Shown: in pieces, positions 32,180 through 42,481 of the stretch
Numbering within the stretch: the stretch's first letter is position 1
How the letters are laid out: each line of letters begins with the position of its first letter
Assembly (NCBI RefSeq): GCF_016086655.4
Contig: NC_052140.2
Coordinates: forward strand, 11,718,001 to 11,782,000
Length of the DNA: 64,000 nt
Source of the DNA: Lepeophtheirus salmonis
Lineage: Eukaryota; Arthropoda; Copepoda; Siphonostomatoida; Caligidae
Direction: 5' to 3'
Translations under genes and position numbers: made by a program
The notes under the pieces: generated by a model
The model's database searches: none
Told to the model about the DNA's origin: nothing
What the model saw: the letters and a program-made list of their open reading frames with translations, nothing else

Positions 32180-32615
32180 TCCAATATTGATCTTGAATCT
32201 TATTCATAGTCTAAAAAGGACTTACAGCTATGTTGATCTTCAATTCTAATGGGAACCCAACAAGGATTTACACTTATAACTCCCGAGTAAAAGCTTTGTG
32301 TTACTTTATGTCTTTTATGTACACATTTACAAGTGATTACTTTATACTTTGATGTTCCTTCCTCAAGAATTAAATAATAATGAGAACAACTTTAGAAAAT
32401 AACAAATTATGTTCAGGTTGCTCCTACTCTGTAAGCATATTTTATACACCACTTTGTCTTTCACGTACAAGGGATTACTTTATACATAGAGGTTCTCTCT
32501 TAAAGAAAAAAAGAATAATAACAACGGTTTCGAAAGATAAAAAAATAAGTAGCCGCTTTTGCATTCAAGGGCATGTTGTATACAACTCTGTGTATAATAA
32601 TTAAGGACAGTAAGA
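32180..32615 (+). repeat. R1 repeat, long copy
   Basis: One of the two longest R1 copies: TTCAATTCTAATGGGAACCC, AACTCCCGAG, TTTTATGTACACATTTACAA, TTCCTCAAGAATTAAATAAT, then a second half with GGATTACTTTATACATAGAG, AATAATAACAACGG and TAGCCGCTTTTGCATTCAAG. The halves are related, showing that R1 has an internal duplication. Confidence 0.8.
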
Positions 32616-33509
32616 ATGTCTCCTTAGTTGTTGTTTTTTTACTTCGATCACCCAATTAACACTGCGTTCAATTCATATATCAGGCGGTTTGTATATTTCA
32701 TGTTGCAATTTGTATCAGTAAATTGTACAAATTGCTAGTTCTTTGTCTTTAAATGCATTATTTAATTACAAAATGGCCATTCTAACTAGCAAATATGTAG
32801 TCATTTCAAGTTGATAATGTGCCACGCTATACTTATATTTTAGTAAATTTTATTAAAATTGTCAAAAAGTAAACCATCAATATATCAAATATTCAATTAC
32901 AACGTTATTCATATCCTAAGTACAATATATATACTTTATTTAATTTTTTTGTTATTTCACTCCAGCTTCATTGGTAAATGATTAATGGAGAAAAATACAA
33001 CATATACAATCAATAATGTATACACACCATAGATTAATTAAAGTCCGTCAAACAAATAAAACCCATGCTAGGAAAAGTAATATATTTGTAAATAAAATTC
33101 ATAGTTTCAAGGTTCTGTCAATTCCTAAAAAATGTTCCAAGGAATTAATTAGTAAAATATTATTTTAAATAATAAATAGTAAAACTAATAAAAACACACG
33201 CTGCATGAATTTCAACCCTTTCCCCGGGAAAAAGGACTTTAAAAAAATTATATTAATCTGTTGTGACCTGGGCTACTTCTCTTGAGATATGGCATCCCAG
33301 GTATACCCTCTTCGCTACCATTGTCTGAAACATTGCCAATATTTTAGGTACAAGGGATTCTACCAAAAGGTATATTGAAGTTGGATTCTCGTTGGACGAA
33401 AGTTATCAAATAGAACGGGGGAAACTTGGCTTAATTAGATGATTGTTCGCTTCTTATATAGCATAGAAATAAAGTAAACAAAATACAAAATTACCTTTTC
33501 CCAAACGGT
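32616..33509. other. no gene recognised
   Basis: AT-rich filler without shared repeats or frames. Confidence 0.5.
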
Positions 33510-33800
33510 TTTGAAAATTTCGATTAGACATTTTTTGACAAAAATAAAAGATGTGCTTCTTATATAGACAAATTTTTCATTTATATTCTAGTATTTTATT
33601 TGAAGTTTATAGATTTTTTTATTTTAAATTCATTATAATACATTTTATATATTATACAGGCGCTATATTATAATGCTCGCTGCAAAGAACAGGTCTAAAA
33701 ATTAAGAAGAAATAACACTTACCATTGTCAATGTGATTTACCGCTCCCTCCATGGCCCGAGCAACAACCAGGTAACCCTTTGGGAGTATATATTTATAAT
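33510..33800 (+). mobile_element. Helitron-like R4 element, worn 3' end
   Basis: It shares CAAAATAAAAGAT, ATTATACAGGCGCTATATTA, AAATTAAGAAGAAATAACAC, TTACCATTGTCAATGTG and CATGGCCCGAGCA...GTAACCCTTTG with 43.87-44.15 kb. The final CTAG is lost (TTTGGGAG). Confidence 0.55.
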
Positions 33801-33979
33801 AAGGATGCATAAGTTAACTTTTAGCATGCAGGTCGGGTAAGCTGTGTATTTTTAACCATCAATTACAACTTTTTTTCACACTTTTAATGCCATATCTCTT
33901 TCTAAACAAAAGTCTACCCATTTCAGGGCTCTCAAGTATCACATAATCAGCTAGAAAGCCCAGCCTTTATCATAGAGCC

Positions 33980-34105
33980 TAGATGTCATGAGGTTTCCTT
34001 TGACTAACAGAAAGCAGTTGTTGGAAGAAGAAAATAAACACATTGTTATTCATTATCTTTCATGTACACAAGGACTTTAAATCTTGATGTTCCTTCCCAA
34101 GTTTT
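33980..34105 (+). repeat. R1 repeat, left part before LINE insertion
   Basis: TAGATGTCATGAGGTTTCC, AAGCAGTTGTTGGAAG and GATGTTCCTTCCCAAG follow R1 order and stop where the LINE poly(A) begins. R1 resumes at 34,913. Confidence 0.65.
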
Positions 34106-34912
34106 CTTTTTTCTTTTTTTAAAGACGAAAGTGATATCTTTATTCTGAATAATAAATTCTCTAAATCACAGTGAAAAATTTAACTTTACTACACACAATT
34201 ATAATCATGTTTTGGATAAAAAAAACAAAAAACGAAACAACACTTAACTTGCATCTTTAATTTAGATAAAGTTAACGATACAAGGAGGAACCTAAATAAG
34301 AAAAACCGACAGAACCAGAGATCTGATAAGTAAATCAGATCAATAACAGAAAATATCCACCCAATTCTGACAAATAATCGTTGGTAAACATTCTATATTT
34401 TGTTTTAGTGTTTTCGATCAATGGATAGGGAGCTCATGATTATAATTCGTTGAGAGACGTAATTATGGAGTCACGAAAGGGAGATTTTGGTTCTTCATCT
34501 TGACTGTATATATTATACTTCGTACTTTGAAGATAAGCCACTCAACCTACCACCTATTCTGATACCGAGAGGACTTTACAATGTGCCAATCTGAGGGACT
34601 CAGTCTCACATCAAAGTTGATCTATACCTCTTCATCGACCATCTTGAGGATCGTGGTAATATTTGCACATTCCCAGAAGAGATCAACCGAGGTCTTCAAT
34701 TCTTCAAAGCAAAAACAACAATTCTCCTACTTTAAGATCTGCTAAAGACTTGTTTGTAAAGGTATAGGATGTTCCTAGTTTGTACCTGCGCCATTTTTGA
34801 CGTATATCAGTGAATAGATTATTAGAAAAGATGTTTGGATCCGCATGATCCATGCCATCTCTATGACCAAGTCTTTCCAATCTTCGCGATAAATTCTGGA
34901 GCCTCCTCCAGA
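34106..34912 (-). mobile_element. LINE L-A, 5'-truncated, inserted in R1
   Basis: On the minus strand the element ends in an A-rich tail (inverse of TTTTCTTTTTTCTTTTTTT, 34,106-34,124). Its coding part reads RLERLGHRDGMDHAD, TDIRQKWRRYKLGTSYTFTN, a stop and shift, LFWECANITTILKMVDEE and NFDVRLSPSDWHIV. The CxxC...E-x-HLFWEC style block is the usual C-terminal zinc knuckle of many LINEs. Truncation at the 5' end and the tail are normal for target-primed insertion. Confidence 0.75.
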
Positions 34913-34990
34913 ATTAAAGAATATTTATAAGAGATTTGTATAATGGAAAACACAGCTCTGTTTGCCAACAACAAAAAACCCTCAAGCTAC
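34913..34990 (+). repeat. R1 repeat, right part after LINE insertion
   Basis: GAATTAAAGAATATTTATAA, ATAATGGAAAACACAGCTCT and GTTTGCCAACAACAAAAAAC continue R1 as in the copy at 46.28 kb (CTGTTTAGTTTGCCAACAAC). Confidence 0.7.
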
Positions 34991-35739
34991 AAAAACTTTA
35001 CTACTCTAAGATTGCACATCAAAAGCCTTCACATATACAAATCCATAAAACTAACAAAAGTCGACTTCCAAAAAAATCAAAAATATACTTATTGTTATTG
35101 ATAGTAAACTTTAGCTCTTTACTCAAGAAATATAGTATTTTAGTTTTGAGTACAGTGCATATATGTATGTGTTTATATGCAAGACAATTCCACAAGCCTA
35201 CAATACTTTAACTTTCAACAACTTGTTATTTTTATTTTCTTTTTCATTCATTCTTAACTTTTACACATATATATTAAATATATATCAAGAACGAACGTGG
35301 GCGCCTCTTAATACAAATGTAGTTTTTTTTATTCTAATATAGTTTTTTCTCTTCAATTTTCAAAATAGTTTCATACGAGAACTATCTGAGAGCGAAGCCT
35401 CTCCAAATATTTTACCTTTTTATCTCTTTTTTGTGTGTTATTTCTATACGAAGAGCAAGCACTTTGATTTAGGTAAGACAGTTTTTGTAGCAACCTAGTT
35501 AGAGTAATTGAAATGATATGTCCTCAAGGCTCCTTCACAAAATACATTATTGTAATAAATAATAAGAAGAAGGTACCTTTTTTGGCTTAATCATACTTAA
35601 AATAACGTAAACCCAATATCAATTGCAACCACAGCAAATGCGGTCTTATCTTATGCAAAGCCGCTCTTAGAGGAACCTACTCCGAATGGCTAGTTTGGAA
35701 GATCTGTTCCCAAAAGGCATATCTTTATCATCAATAATA
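34991..35739. other. no gene recognised
   Basis: AT-rich. The 91-residue plus frame from 34,936 begins in R1 and is chance. Confidence 0.45.
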
Positions 35740-36745
35740 CATTTTCTAAATCAACGCAAAAATTATACTTAAATACACACAATTATTAAAATGGTTTGTT
35801 TTAAATAAATAAAACGACAACTATAAATTCAATTAAGTTAAGGGCAAAAAAACGAGGTTGAAAACAAAAAAGGCTAGAATAGGGTAGTGGGCACATGATA
35901 AAGCGTAAAACCTCCCCCTAAAATTAAAAAGAAGTTGTGTATCTTAATTAGTTACAAAGATTTGGTCGATGATACATTTTGTACGTTTTGTGTTACCTTG
36001 ACCTTAGAAAATTTCATGACCTCTTACTGTGATCATATATAATCGTCCTACGAAGTTGAATCAAAAACGATTTCTATGTTTTGTCGTAATCCTGATGACG
36101 AATAAAAAAGTAAAATATAGCCTCTGTTCCACTTTGTTGCAGTGGTAAAAAGCCGGTAGATATGATAAGTGAATAAGATCGAGAAGAGAGTATCTCGAGC
36201 CAGTTTTGACAAATAACAGTTGGTAAACATTTTATATTTTGATTAGAATTTACATTTTCCATCGATGGAGATGGAATTGAGAATTATAACTGCTGAGAGA
36301 CGTAGTCATGGATCCTGGAAAGGTTCTTCGATCTTGTGCTTCACGGCGTATATTATATGTACTTTGGAGATTAGCTCCTCAATCTTCAGACGCTCCATAT
36401 AACGTAAGGACGATACTGTGATCCCATTAAAGGTACTCAGTCTTACATCAAATTTTATCTCTTCCTCCAACATTCTAAGGACTGGGGGAATTTTAACGAA
36501 TTCGTATAATAGATGAAAGAAGGTTTCCAACTCTTGATGGCAAAAATAAAGGGTCTGGCAAGGACTTGCTTTTAAAAATAAAGAATGTTCCTAGCCTGTA
36601 CCTCAACCATTTTTGAGGACTACAAAGACGATCTTCAAATAAATTTGTTATTTATCCTTCCCAGACGTCGTTTCACACCAGATTGAAAGACCAAATTTAA
36701 AAAAAAAAATCACATTCTGCATTAATAGCCTCATCTCTTTATAAA
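35740..36745 (-). mobile_element. LINE L-A, 5'-truncated copy 2
   Basis: The minus strand reads ...ELETFFHLLYEFVKIPPVLR then MLEEEIKFDVRLSTFNGITV, RYMERLKIEELISKVHII and YAVKHKIEEPFQDP (36,306-36,540), then CLPTVICQNWLEIL-like sequence to about 36,060. It aligns with the copy at 34.1-34.9 kb segment by segment, and its 3' untranslated part (35,740-35,830) matches that at 34,150-34,210. No reverse transcriptase remains. Confidence 0.7.
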
Positions 36746-36769
36746 CACCCGTCCAGAGGAGTTTAAATT

Positions 36770-36990
36770 GTATCACATTTTGGGACAGGCTGTACCCAAA
36801 AAGAACACCAACATTTTGGTTGTAAATGAGGGGTTGTGAGGGGTTCTTTGTGGTTGCTTAAATATCCCGTTTGGAGGAGGCTCTTATTTAGATTATACCA
36901 TCTTCTGTCGGTCGACGTTTTTGCCCATTCGAGGTTTGGAGTTAGTTGAGGTGAGTGAACTTTTGTGATAATGGACAAAATGGAGTATCA
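36770..36990 (-). repeat. R3 composite repeat, inverted copy
   Basis: Inverted, it gives GGCAAAAACGTCGACCG, CCTCCTCCAAACGGG, CCCCTCACAACCCCTCATTT and GGTACAGCCTGTCCCAAAAT in the same order as 29.95-30.17 kb. Confidence 0.7.
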
Positions 36991-37139
36991 AACTGTAATT
37001 ATTTATGAATTTTGGAAAGTGTAAACTTTAATTAGATTCCAACAAATAGAATACATATAAAGCCGTGTTGTATTGAAATTTGACGTGTCTAAGTCAATCT
37101 GATTCGGATTAATTGATCCAAAAACAATTTTTTTGCAAA

Positions 37140-37312
37140 ATGAAATGCCTACTACTATTTGAAAGAGTTACAGAGATGGGAACATTGCTTGTAGAAGTGT
37201 TTGGAGGTATAAGGAGACTATGTTGAAACAATAAATTAAAAAAAACAAAAAACATTTCTTGTATCTTTGTTAGGTCGGAAACTTTTCCGACCACCCTCTT
37301 ATAATAAATTAG
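37140..37312 (+). pseudogene. mariner family E, transposase C-terminus and 3' end
   Basis: The plus strand reads ELQRWEHCL, stop, KCLEV, stop, GDYVETI, the family E C-terminus with stops, then GTTAGGTCGGAAACTTTTCC and GACCACCCT, the inverse of the family's terminal repeat (AGGGTGGTCGGAAAAG). The element is truncated on its 5' side. It supplies the best-preserved 3' tip of family E in the window. Confidence 0.75.
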
Positions 37313-38043
37313 TATTGACACCGGTACTATCATAAGTTTGTAATTAAACATTAATGAGTTTATTTTAAAATTAAGATCACTTTGGTTTATAAAATTGTAC
37401 AGGGTAATTTAGTGTTATTCAGACCGTAGAGTACCCGGTTACGGACGTATTTCAAGTGAAGCTATACGAAACTGATATTTGAGTTGCACGTTGCAGTTTT
37501 TTTACATGATAACAATTTTGAATCCTCGATTACTTAATGCCTATTATTTCTTGACGAGACTCCCCTCACAAGGAAACGAACAAAATGAAAAAATGAAGTT
37601 ATCTTTTAAAAAGATATTATTGTTCTTTTGCATACATTGAAAACTTAAACTTTATTTACGTTAATTAACATTAAAAACAGTACTTTTTTAGGTAATCATC
37701 CAACAATAGTTTCATAGATAATTAAACAATAATTCACATATCAAATAATAAAAATTAAAGACATACTGATATCAAAATTTAAGCTTATTTCGATTCCGAT
37801 TATTAATCAATTAATTTAATTATTCACAAATGTCAAACTGATTTATTCTCTATTGATAAGTCAAGAATTACCATTTATACTTATAATTATAACACTTCAT
37901 AACACTCATTTTGTACAAATGAATTCAATGTTCCATTTTATATTTTTTCAGTGATCCCATTTTGAAATATTAAAATTATCTATTCATCATAAATTGATTG
38001 CTTTGTTGTTTCGATCCCGTTGTCTCATTCCCAAGGAAGGAGT
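37313..38043. other. no gene recognised
   Basis: AT-rich filler. Confidence 0.5.
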
Positions 38044-38205
38044 TCACTCTATTCGTTTATCAGATCTGGTAGTTTTCCTTGGATGAATTCCCCTCCCGTA
38101 GTCCCTTGGGGTATTCGGAATCCAAATTTGAACATCTCGTGAGATCAAATTAAAAGTATCTTCCTTCAATTGCCTCGATCTTTCTTTTACGGGGCATGAA
38201 TTCAT
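38044..38205 (-). CDS. short open frame of ordinary composition, 53 aa
   Basis: ATG at 38,205 runs to TGA at 38,044-38,046. The product begins MNSCPVKERSRQLKEDTFNL and includes RDVQIWIPNTPRDYGRGIH, ending KTTRSDKRIE. The stretch 38,040-38,210 is clearly less AT-rich than the kilobases around it and codes with varied residues, which is why I list it. It shows no repeat similarity. It could be a small exon or a remnant of an unrecognised element. A second short frame of like composition lies 640 bp away on the opposite strand. No function can be proposed. Confidence 0.3.
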   Translation of the reverse strand: MNSCPVKERSRQLKEDTFNLISRDVQIWIPNTPRDYGRGIHPRKTTRSDKRIE

Positions 38206-38764
38206 GAAATAGGTATTGATTTCGGGGAAAAATATGATAATAATGTTGAATATTTGCTAGTGCACCCCCCCATAAAAAATGGGATCACCTAATGAAATAC
38301 AAAATTGAAGAAAAATCCTTAGAGATGCAATTTTTTTTGTATATCTTTTTTACATAGATTTATTTCTGGCTGACAAATACAAATATATTAGTAGCATTAC
38401 TGAATTGTCTTTTCATTTTTAATGTATGAAAGTATACGTATTTAAAAGCAATTTACTAGCAACTCTTTTTTTTTAAATATGTGTTTAATAAGTCAAATTT
38501 ATCAACTCTAACTTGATCAAATAATGAATCCTAATCATTATCAATTTAACTAAAATTGAATTGTATGTAAGAATTTGTCATTTTAAATATCCCTCTTTTA
38601 AAAATATTAGAAGATATGTTTGGAAATAACTCTTTCAGTTCTTGCCCTTCGGTAACTTGCTAGACATATGTTCTACAACACTTTATATATATAAAGTATA
38701 ATAACAGTTCTCATTAGTACAACTAATTTAAATAGCCTTATTCATACATGATGTCCCATGTTCA
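38206..38764. other. no gene recognised
   Basis: AT-rich spacer between two divergent short frames; no promoter motif could be called. Confidence 0.4.
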
Positions 38765-38846
38765 TATGACATTGAGGGATGTATTCTGGCAAGTCCCATT
38801 CTTTGTATCTACATGAACCGACTTTGAGAAAATATGTAAAAACATC

Positions 38847-39086
38847 ATGCAGGAAAGCAAGGACTTTTGGAAGGAAATACTCAAAAAGAGCACCTTGTTA
38901 GTGATTCCTCATAAAAGGAACTATATGCTCTCTCATTATTTAATGAAGGATGTAAAGGCTCAAGAATTCATTGGGAATTTATTTCCCAAATCTCCCACTC
39001 CTTCCCGGGTTGACACCACTATTCAAGTTCGTGCTGATGATAAGTGGGTTGACATATCCCTGGATACTCATCTCTATCCTCCTTAA
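38847..39086 (+). CDS. open frame, 79 aa, unrecognised; possible exon
   Basis: ATG at 38,847 to TAA at 39,084-39,086, giving MQESKDFWKEILKKSTLLVI, HYLMKDVKAQEFIGNLFPK and VRADDKWVDISLDTHLYPP. The frame stays open upstream to 38,811, and the preceding 80 bases read HDVPCSYDIEGCILASPIL in another frame, so the coding region may be longer with one frameshift or a tiny intron. Composition is well below the local AT level. It could be a host exon or a decayed element; nothing in it is diagnostic. Confidence 0.35.
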   Translation: MQESKDFWKEILKKSTLLVIPHKRNYMLSHYLMKDVKAQEFIGNLFPKSPTPSRVDTTIQVRADDKWVDISLDTHLYPP

Positions 39087-39309
39087 GAGCTTAAGGTAGT
39101 TGTGGAAGAAAACATATACTGTATGTAGAAAATATTGTAAAATATGTAAAAAAAAGCTATAAAATATATCTTATATATATTTAAAAAAATAATTGGCTAG
39201 GCATGGTTCCACCCTAAATACTCTTCCTACAGGATCGAGGGATCTACCAGAAGAAATAAGACAATTGTGTCGTTAATGATTAATTTAATTTAAATGAATA
39301 ACGCTCTAC

Positions 39310-39480
39310 AATTTTTTATAGTAGGGAATGGGTCCGGAGCCTTTGGTATACGGAATATAAATGTGTCAATACTACTCCAAGTCAAACAAGGACGTACACT
39401 TATCACTCTTGAGGAACACCTCATTGTTACTCTCTGTCTTCCATAAGCACAGGTACTTGCAGCTGATATAATAAAATATC
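39310..39480 (+). repeat. R1 repeat, partial copy
   Basis: AATACTACTCCAAGTCAAACAAGGACGTACACTTATCACTCTTGAGG and ATTGTTACTCTCTGTCTTCC are the central R1 phrases. Confidence 0.72.
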
Positions 39481-39524
39481 ATTATTTCTAAGCTGCTCAT
39501 CTATGTATAAAGTACAAATCCCAC

Positions 39525-39957
39525 TTTGTTTAAAGTAAGGTCATTTAGGCTGGAATTACCCCGATGTCGATCCTCAATTCTACTCCAATTTTAATAAGGA
39601 TTTACAATCATAACTCCCAAGGAGCAAAGCCTTAGTGTTACTCTTTGTACTTCATGAGCACGCGCATTAGGTATTGCTTATTACTTAGATGCTCTGTCCT
39701 CAAGAATTAAATAATAACGACAACAGCTTGATGAAATAACCAATGATGTCCAGCTTGCAACTACAAAAAAACGTTCATGCATCTAAAGTCATATTTTATA
39801 CACCTCTACCTCCTCGTTTTTCCCGAACTATGTATTACTTAATACATGGATGTTTTCTCTCCAAGAATAAACGTATAATAACAACGGCTTTGGTGAATAA
39901 AAATTCCTGTTCTGATTAACAACTAGCCGCTCTCGCTTTTTAGTACATGTTGTATAC
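39525..39957 (+). repeat. R1 repeat, long copy, ended by a mariner
   Basis: GAATTACCCCGATGTCGATC, AACTCCCAAGGAGCAAAGCC, TCCTCAAGAATTAAATAATA and then the second half TATTACTTAATACATGGATG, ATAATAACAACGGCTTTGG and CAACTAGCCGCTCTCGCTTT. It ends CATGTTGTATA exactly where mariner family F begins; the copy at 32.2 kb continues CATGTTGTATACAACTC. Confidence 0.8.
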
Positions 39958-40858
39958 AGGGTGAGAAGAAATTTTTAAAAGCTGTGTTCACTTCTTCATA
40001 TCTTTATATTGTGCCATTTTTATGGCAAACTGTTGAAGAAAAAGTTGTTAATTCAACAGTTTTCTACAATTAAATTTTATATGGCCTCCAATCTAAACGA
40101 TGGCTTCACTACGGGGACAAACAGAAGCACAGCTGGCCTTGATGAAGTCCAAGTCCAAGTTGTTCCACTCCTCCATGATAAAGGCATTCAGGGTATGAAC
40201 ATTTGGGTGAGAAATTTTGTTCGTCTTGCCCTCCAAGACACACTAAGCAACAAAGCCCAAGGTGTTCATGTCGGGTTAGGACAAAGTATGTGAGGTCTGC
40301 CGGACAGAAGGCAGCCATGTTCTTCCTGTTGAAATGCTGCACCTTCTTGGATATGTGTCCCGGGGTGCCGTCCTGGTTGAACATATATTTGTCCCTAGAG
40401 AACGTGCTCTTTAACCGTGGCAAGACTTGGTATTTGAGGACCTTGTAGTGGACGTCCGTGTTGACTTTTTGGTTGCCCTTGGACAAGTAGTGAGGCATAT
40501 TGCTACTGTCGGACGCCACGACGCCGAAAAATATAACCTGAGCTGGATGCTTGATCTTGAAGGTTCTCTCGACCTGAGCTATTGATTAAGTCAAGAAGCG
40601 ATTATTCTCTCCTGTTCAGAACAGCGTCCTCTGTGAAGATCCTCTTGACGGGGTAAATCTTGTGCGTGGACAAGATCGCACACCCTCTACTATTTTGCAT
40701 GTTTCTCAAACATTTTTAATTGCACTCAAACAAAACAAGCATGAAATGGTAGCTTTTTATCAGTTCTTTCTAATGGCACCACGTACAAAGTTGTCAGAAT
40801 TTTAGAACTAAGGGTAGACAGCCTCAAAGATGATTCTAATTTTCGATTCCTCACCCTG
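39958..40858 (-). mobile_element. mariner family F, internally deleted, both ends
   Basis: CAGGGTGAGAAGAAAT at the left and the inverse CAGGGTGAGGAATCG at the right, each flanked by TA (39,956-39,957; 40,859-40,860). The 901-bp body carries a transposase on the minus strand lacking most of its DNA-binding domain. The 5' arm aligns over 150 bp with the element at 52.2 kb. Confidence 0.87.
40085..40710 (-). pseudogene. mariner family F transposase, deleted
   Basis: From about 40,710 the minus strand gives a worn start, then RTFKIKHPAQVIFFGVVASD, NMPHYLSKGNQKV, VHYKVLKYQVLPRLKS, KYMFNQDGTPGHISKKVQHF (second catalytic aspartate in NQDG), NMAAFCPADLTYFV. A frameshift at about 40,300 leads to CVLEGKTNKI, EEWNNLDLDFIKASCASVC near 40,130-40,170, the usual C-terminus. 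The last aspartate block is eroded. One long frame of 136 codons survives, so decay is moderate. The N-terminal HTH region is fused straight to the start of the catalytic domain, as at 52.35 kb. Confidence 0.85.
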
Positions 40859-40860
40859 TA

Positions 40861-41439
40861 CTTCTCTAGGTATGTTCCGTACCCATTCCTAGAAGCATAT
40901 AACAGATTATTTATTTACATATGTCAATATATGAACATATATTTATTTAAAGAAGATATACCTATTTTATCATACAAATGAAAAACTTGCCAATATTTTA
41001 CTATCATTAGTAATAATATAATTATTAAGATATAGACACAAAATAAATAAAGGTAAAATGAAAATTATTATAGACTTCATAATTATTATTTATTCATAAT
41101 TTATACAACTTAAGCATGTACATATCTAATCTAATATTGTATTGAAGTTGGGAAATATATGGATATTATTATAAAGAACTATTGAGCTCTAAAGTCCAAT
41201 GATTGTCTGTTTGAAATTTGTTTCTTAGCATATTCTACAGGGGCTTGGTTTTTGGAAAAATTTTTTTTTGAAAAAACTAAAATTTTTTTGAAAATAAATC
41301 ATCGGAAATCCAAAGCTTGGATAGAAAATAATAAAAAAAAATCCATAGCTACTATAAAAAAATCCTTTTTTAAAATACATCAGCTGCTATCAGCTGTGAC
41401 AAGTGGGGAGACGTAAATAAATAGGAACATTTGCAAGAA
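40861..41439. other. no gene recognised
   Basis: AT-rich; 41,255-41,360 is AAATTTTTTTGAAAA low complexity. The first bases after the mariner may be the remainder of the R1 copy. Confidence 0.45.
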
Positions 41440-41830
41440 TGACTAGAATTCCAATCATCAATTCTGCTCATTGTCACTTTCCATCATTTATGAACACACA
41501 AGAATGTTTAATCAGGTTTTGAATAGGAAGTTCATTACTCATGAGTTAAATAGTAATGACAACAGATAAAGAAAAGAAAATTCATTCTTTAGATTACCAA
41601 TTCCAGAAAGTACACACTATTTACATGACTAAGTATAGCTGTCATGACGTTGTATATTATCGACTGCAAGCAGTTATAAGAGAAAGATAGAAAGAATCCC
41701 CTCAAATCTCACTTCCTATATAGCAAGGATTTAGACGTAAGGTAAGAATTACTCTGATGTTGACCCTCAATTTTATTTTAAGGGTAATAAAGACTTAGGG
41801 TTCTAGGGCACATTTCCCAAAACTTAATTC
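41440..41830 (+). repeat. R1 repeat, two joined parts
   Basis: The 3' phrases (TCAATTCTGCTCATTGTCAC, AATAGTAATGACAACAG, TTAGATTACCAATTCC) come first, then a new 5' start at about 41,590 (TATAGCTGTCATGACGTTG, GACTGCAAGCAGTTAT, GAATTACTCTGATGTTGACC). This is a head-to-tail pair of partial copies. Confidence 0.7.
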
Positions 41831-41839
41831 TCGAAATAC

Positions 41840-41906
41840 ATTTTGCCGAATGAACACTTTGCCGAATGGACAGTTTGCCGAAGGACCACTTTACCGAATA
41901 AAAGAA
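41840..41906. repeat. short array of TTTGCCGAATGGACA-type units
   Basis: Successive units read ATTTTGCCGAATGAACAC, TTTGCCGAATGGACAG, TTTGCCGAAGGACCAC, TTTACCGAATAAA, a period of 16-17 bp. Related wording occurs at 29.9 kb. Confidence 0.75.
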
Positions 41907-42429
41907 TAGAGATATTTGATGATGATTCATACTCCAGTACTATGTGATTATGATTCCATAATAATAGTGTAAAATGAATGAAAGTGTAGAAGGATTTTTT
42001 ACAAACGCTTTAAAAAGCTCTAATACTAGTATTTATCCCAATATGTGAAAAATAATAAACGCTCTTAAGAAGGAAGAGAGCCTAGCAATGAAAAAAGAGT
42101 GATATAGACAGAGGTGAAATAACACCAATATCCAAAAAATATTCAATTATCAAAAGAAGGATCTACAACATTACTCTTAATTAATGTCCCGAAGAAAACA
42201 TGTAATATTTTAGAAGTATAGGTTGGAATTTGTATACCTTTGAAGATTTATTATTTAACCAACTTTTGAAGCATCCTTATAATTAAATGAATCAATTAAT
42301 TATTGCCCTTTGTGACAAAAAATGAAACATTTAATTTTTTAATTTTGGAGTATCATGAATGGGAATCATAATTACATGATGAGGTAAACCTTCCAAAGGG
42401 ATCAGGTTTTTTTTGACAACTATTATAAA
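41907..42429. other. no gene recognised
   Basis: AT-rich filler. Confidence 0.5.
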
Positions 42430-42481
42430 TTTACACATATTTTTGTTCATACTTTCTACAACTCTAAATAATATATATGTA

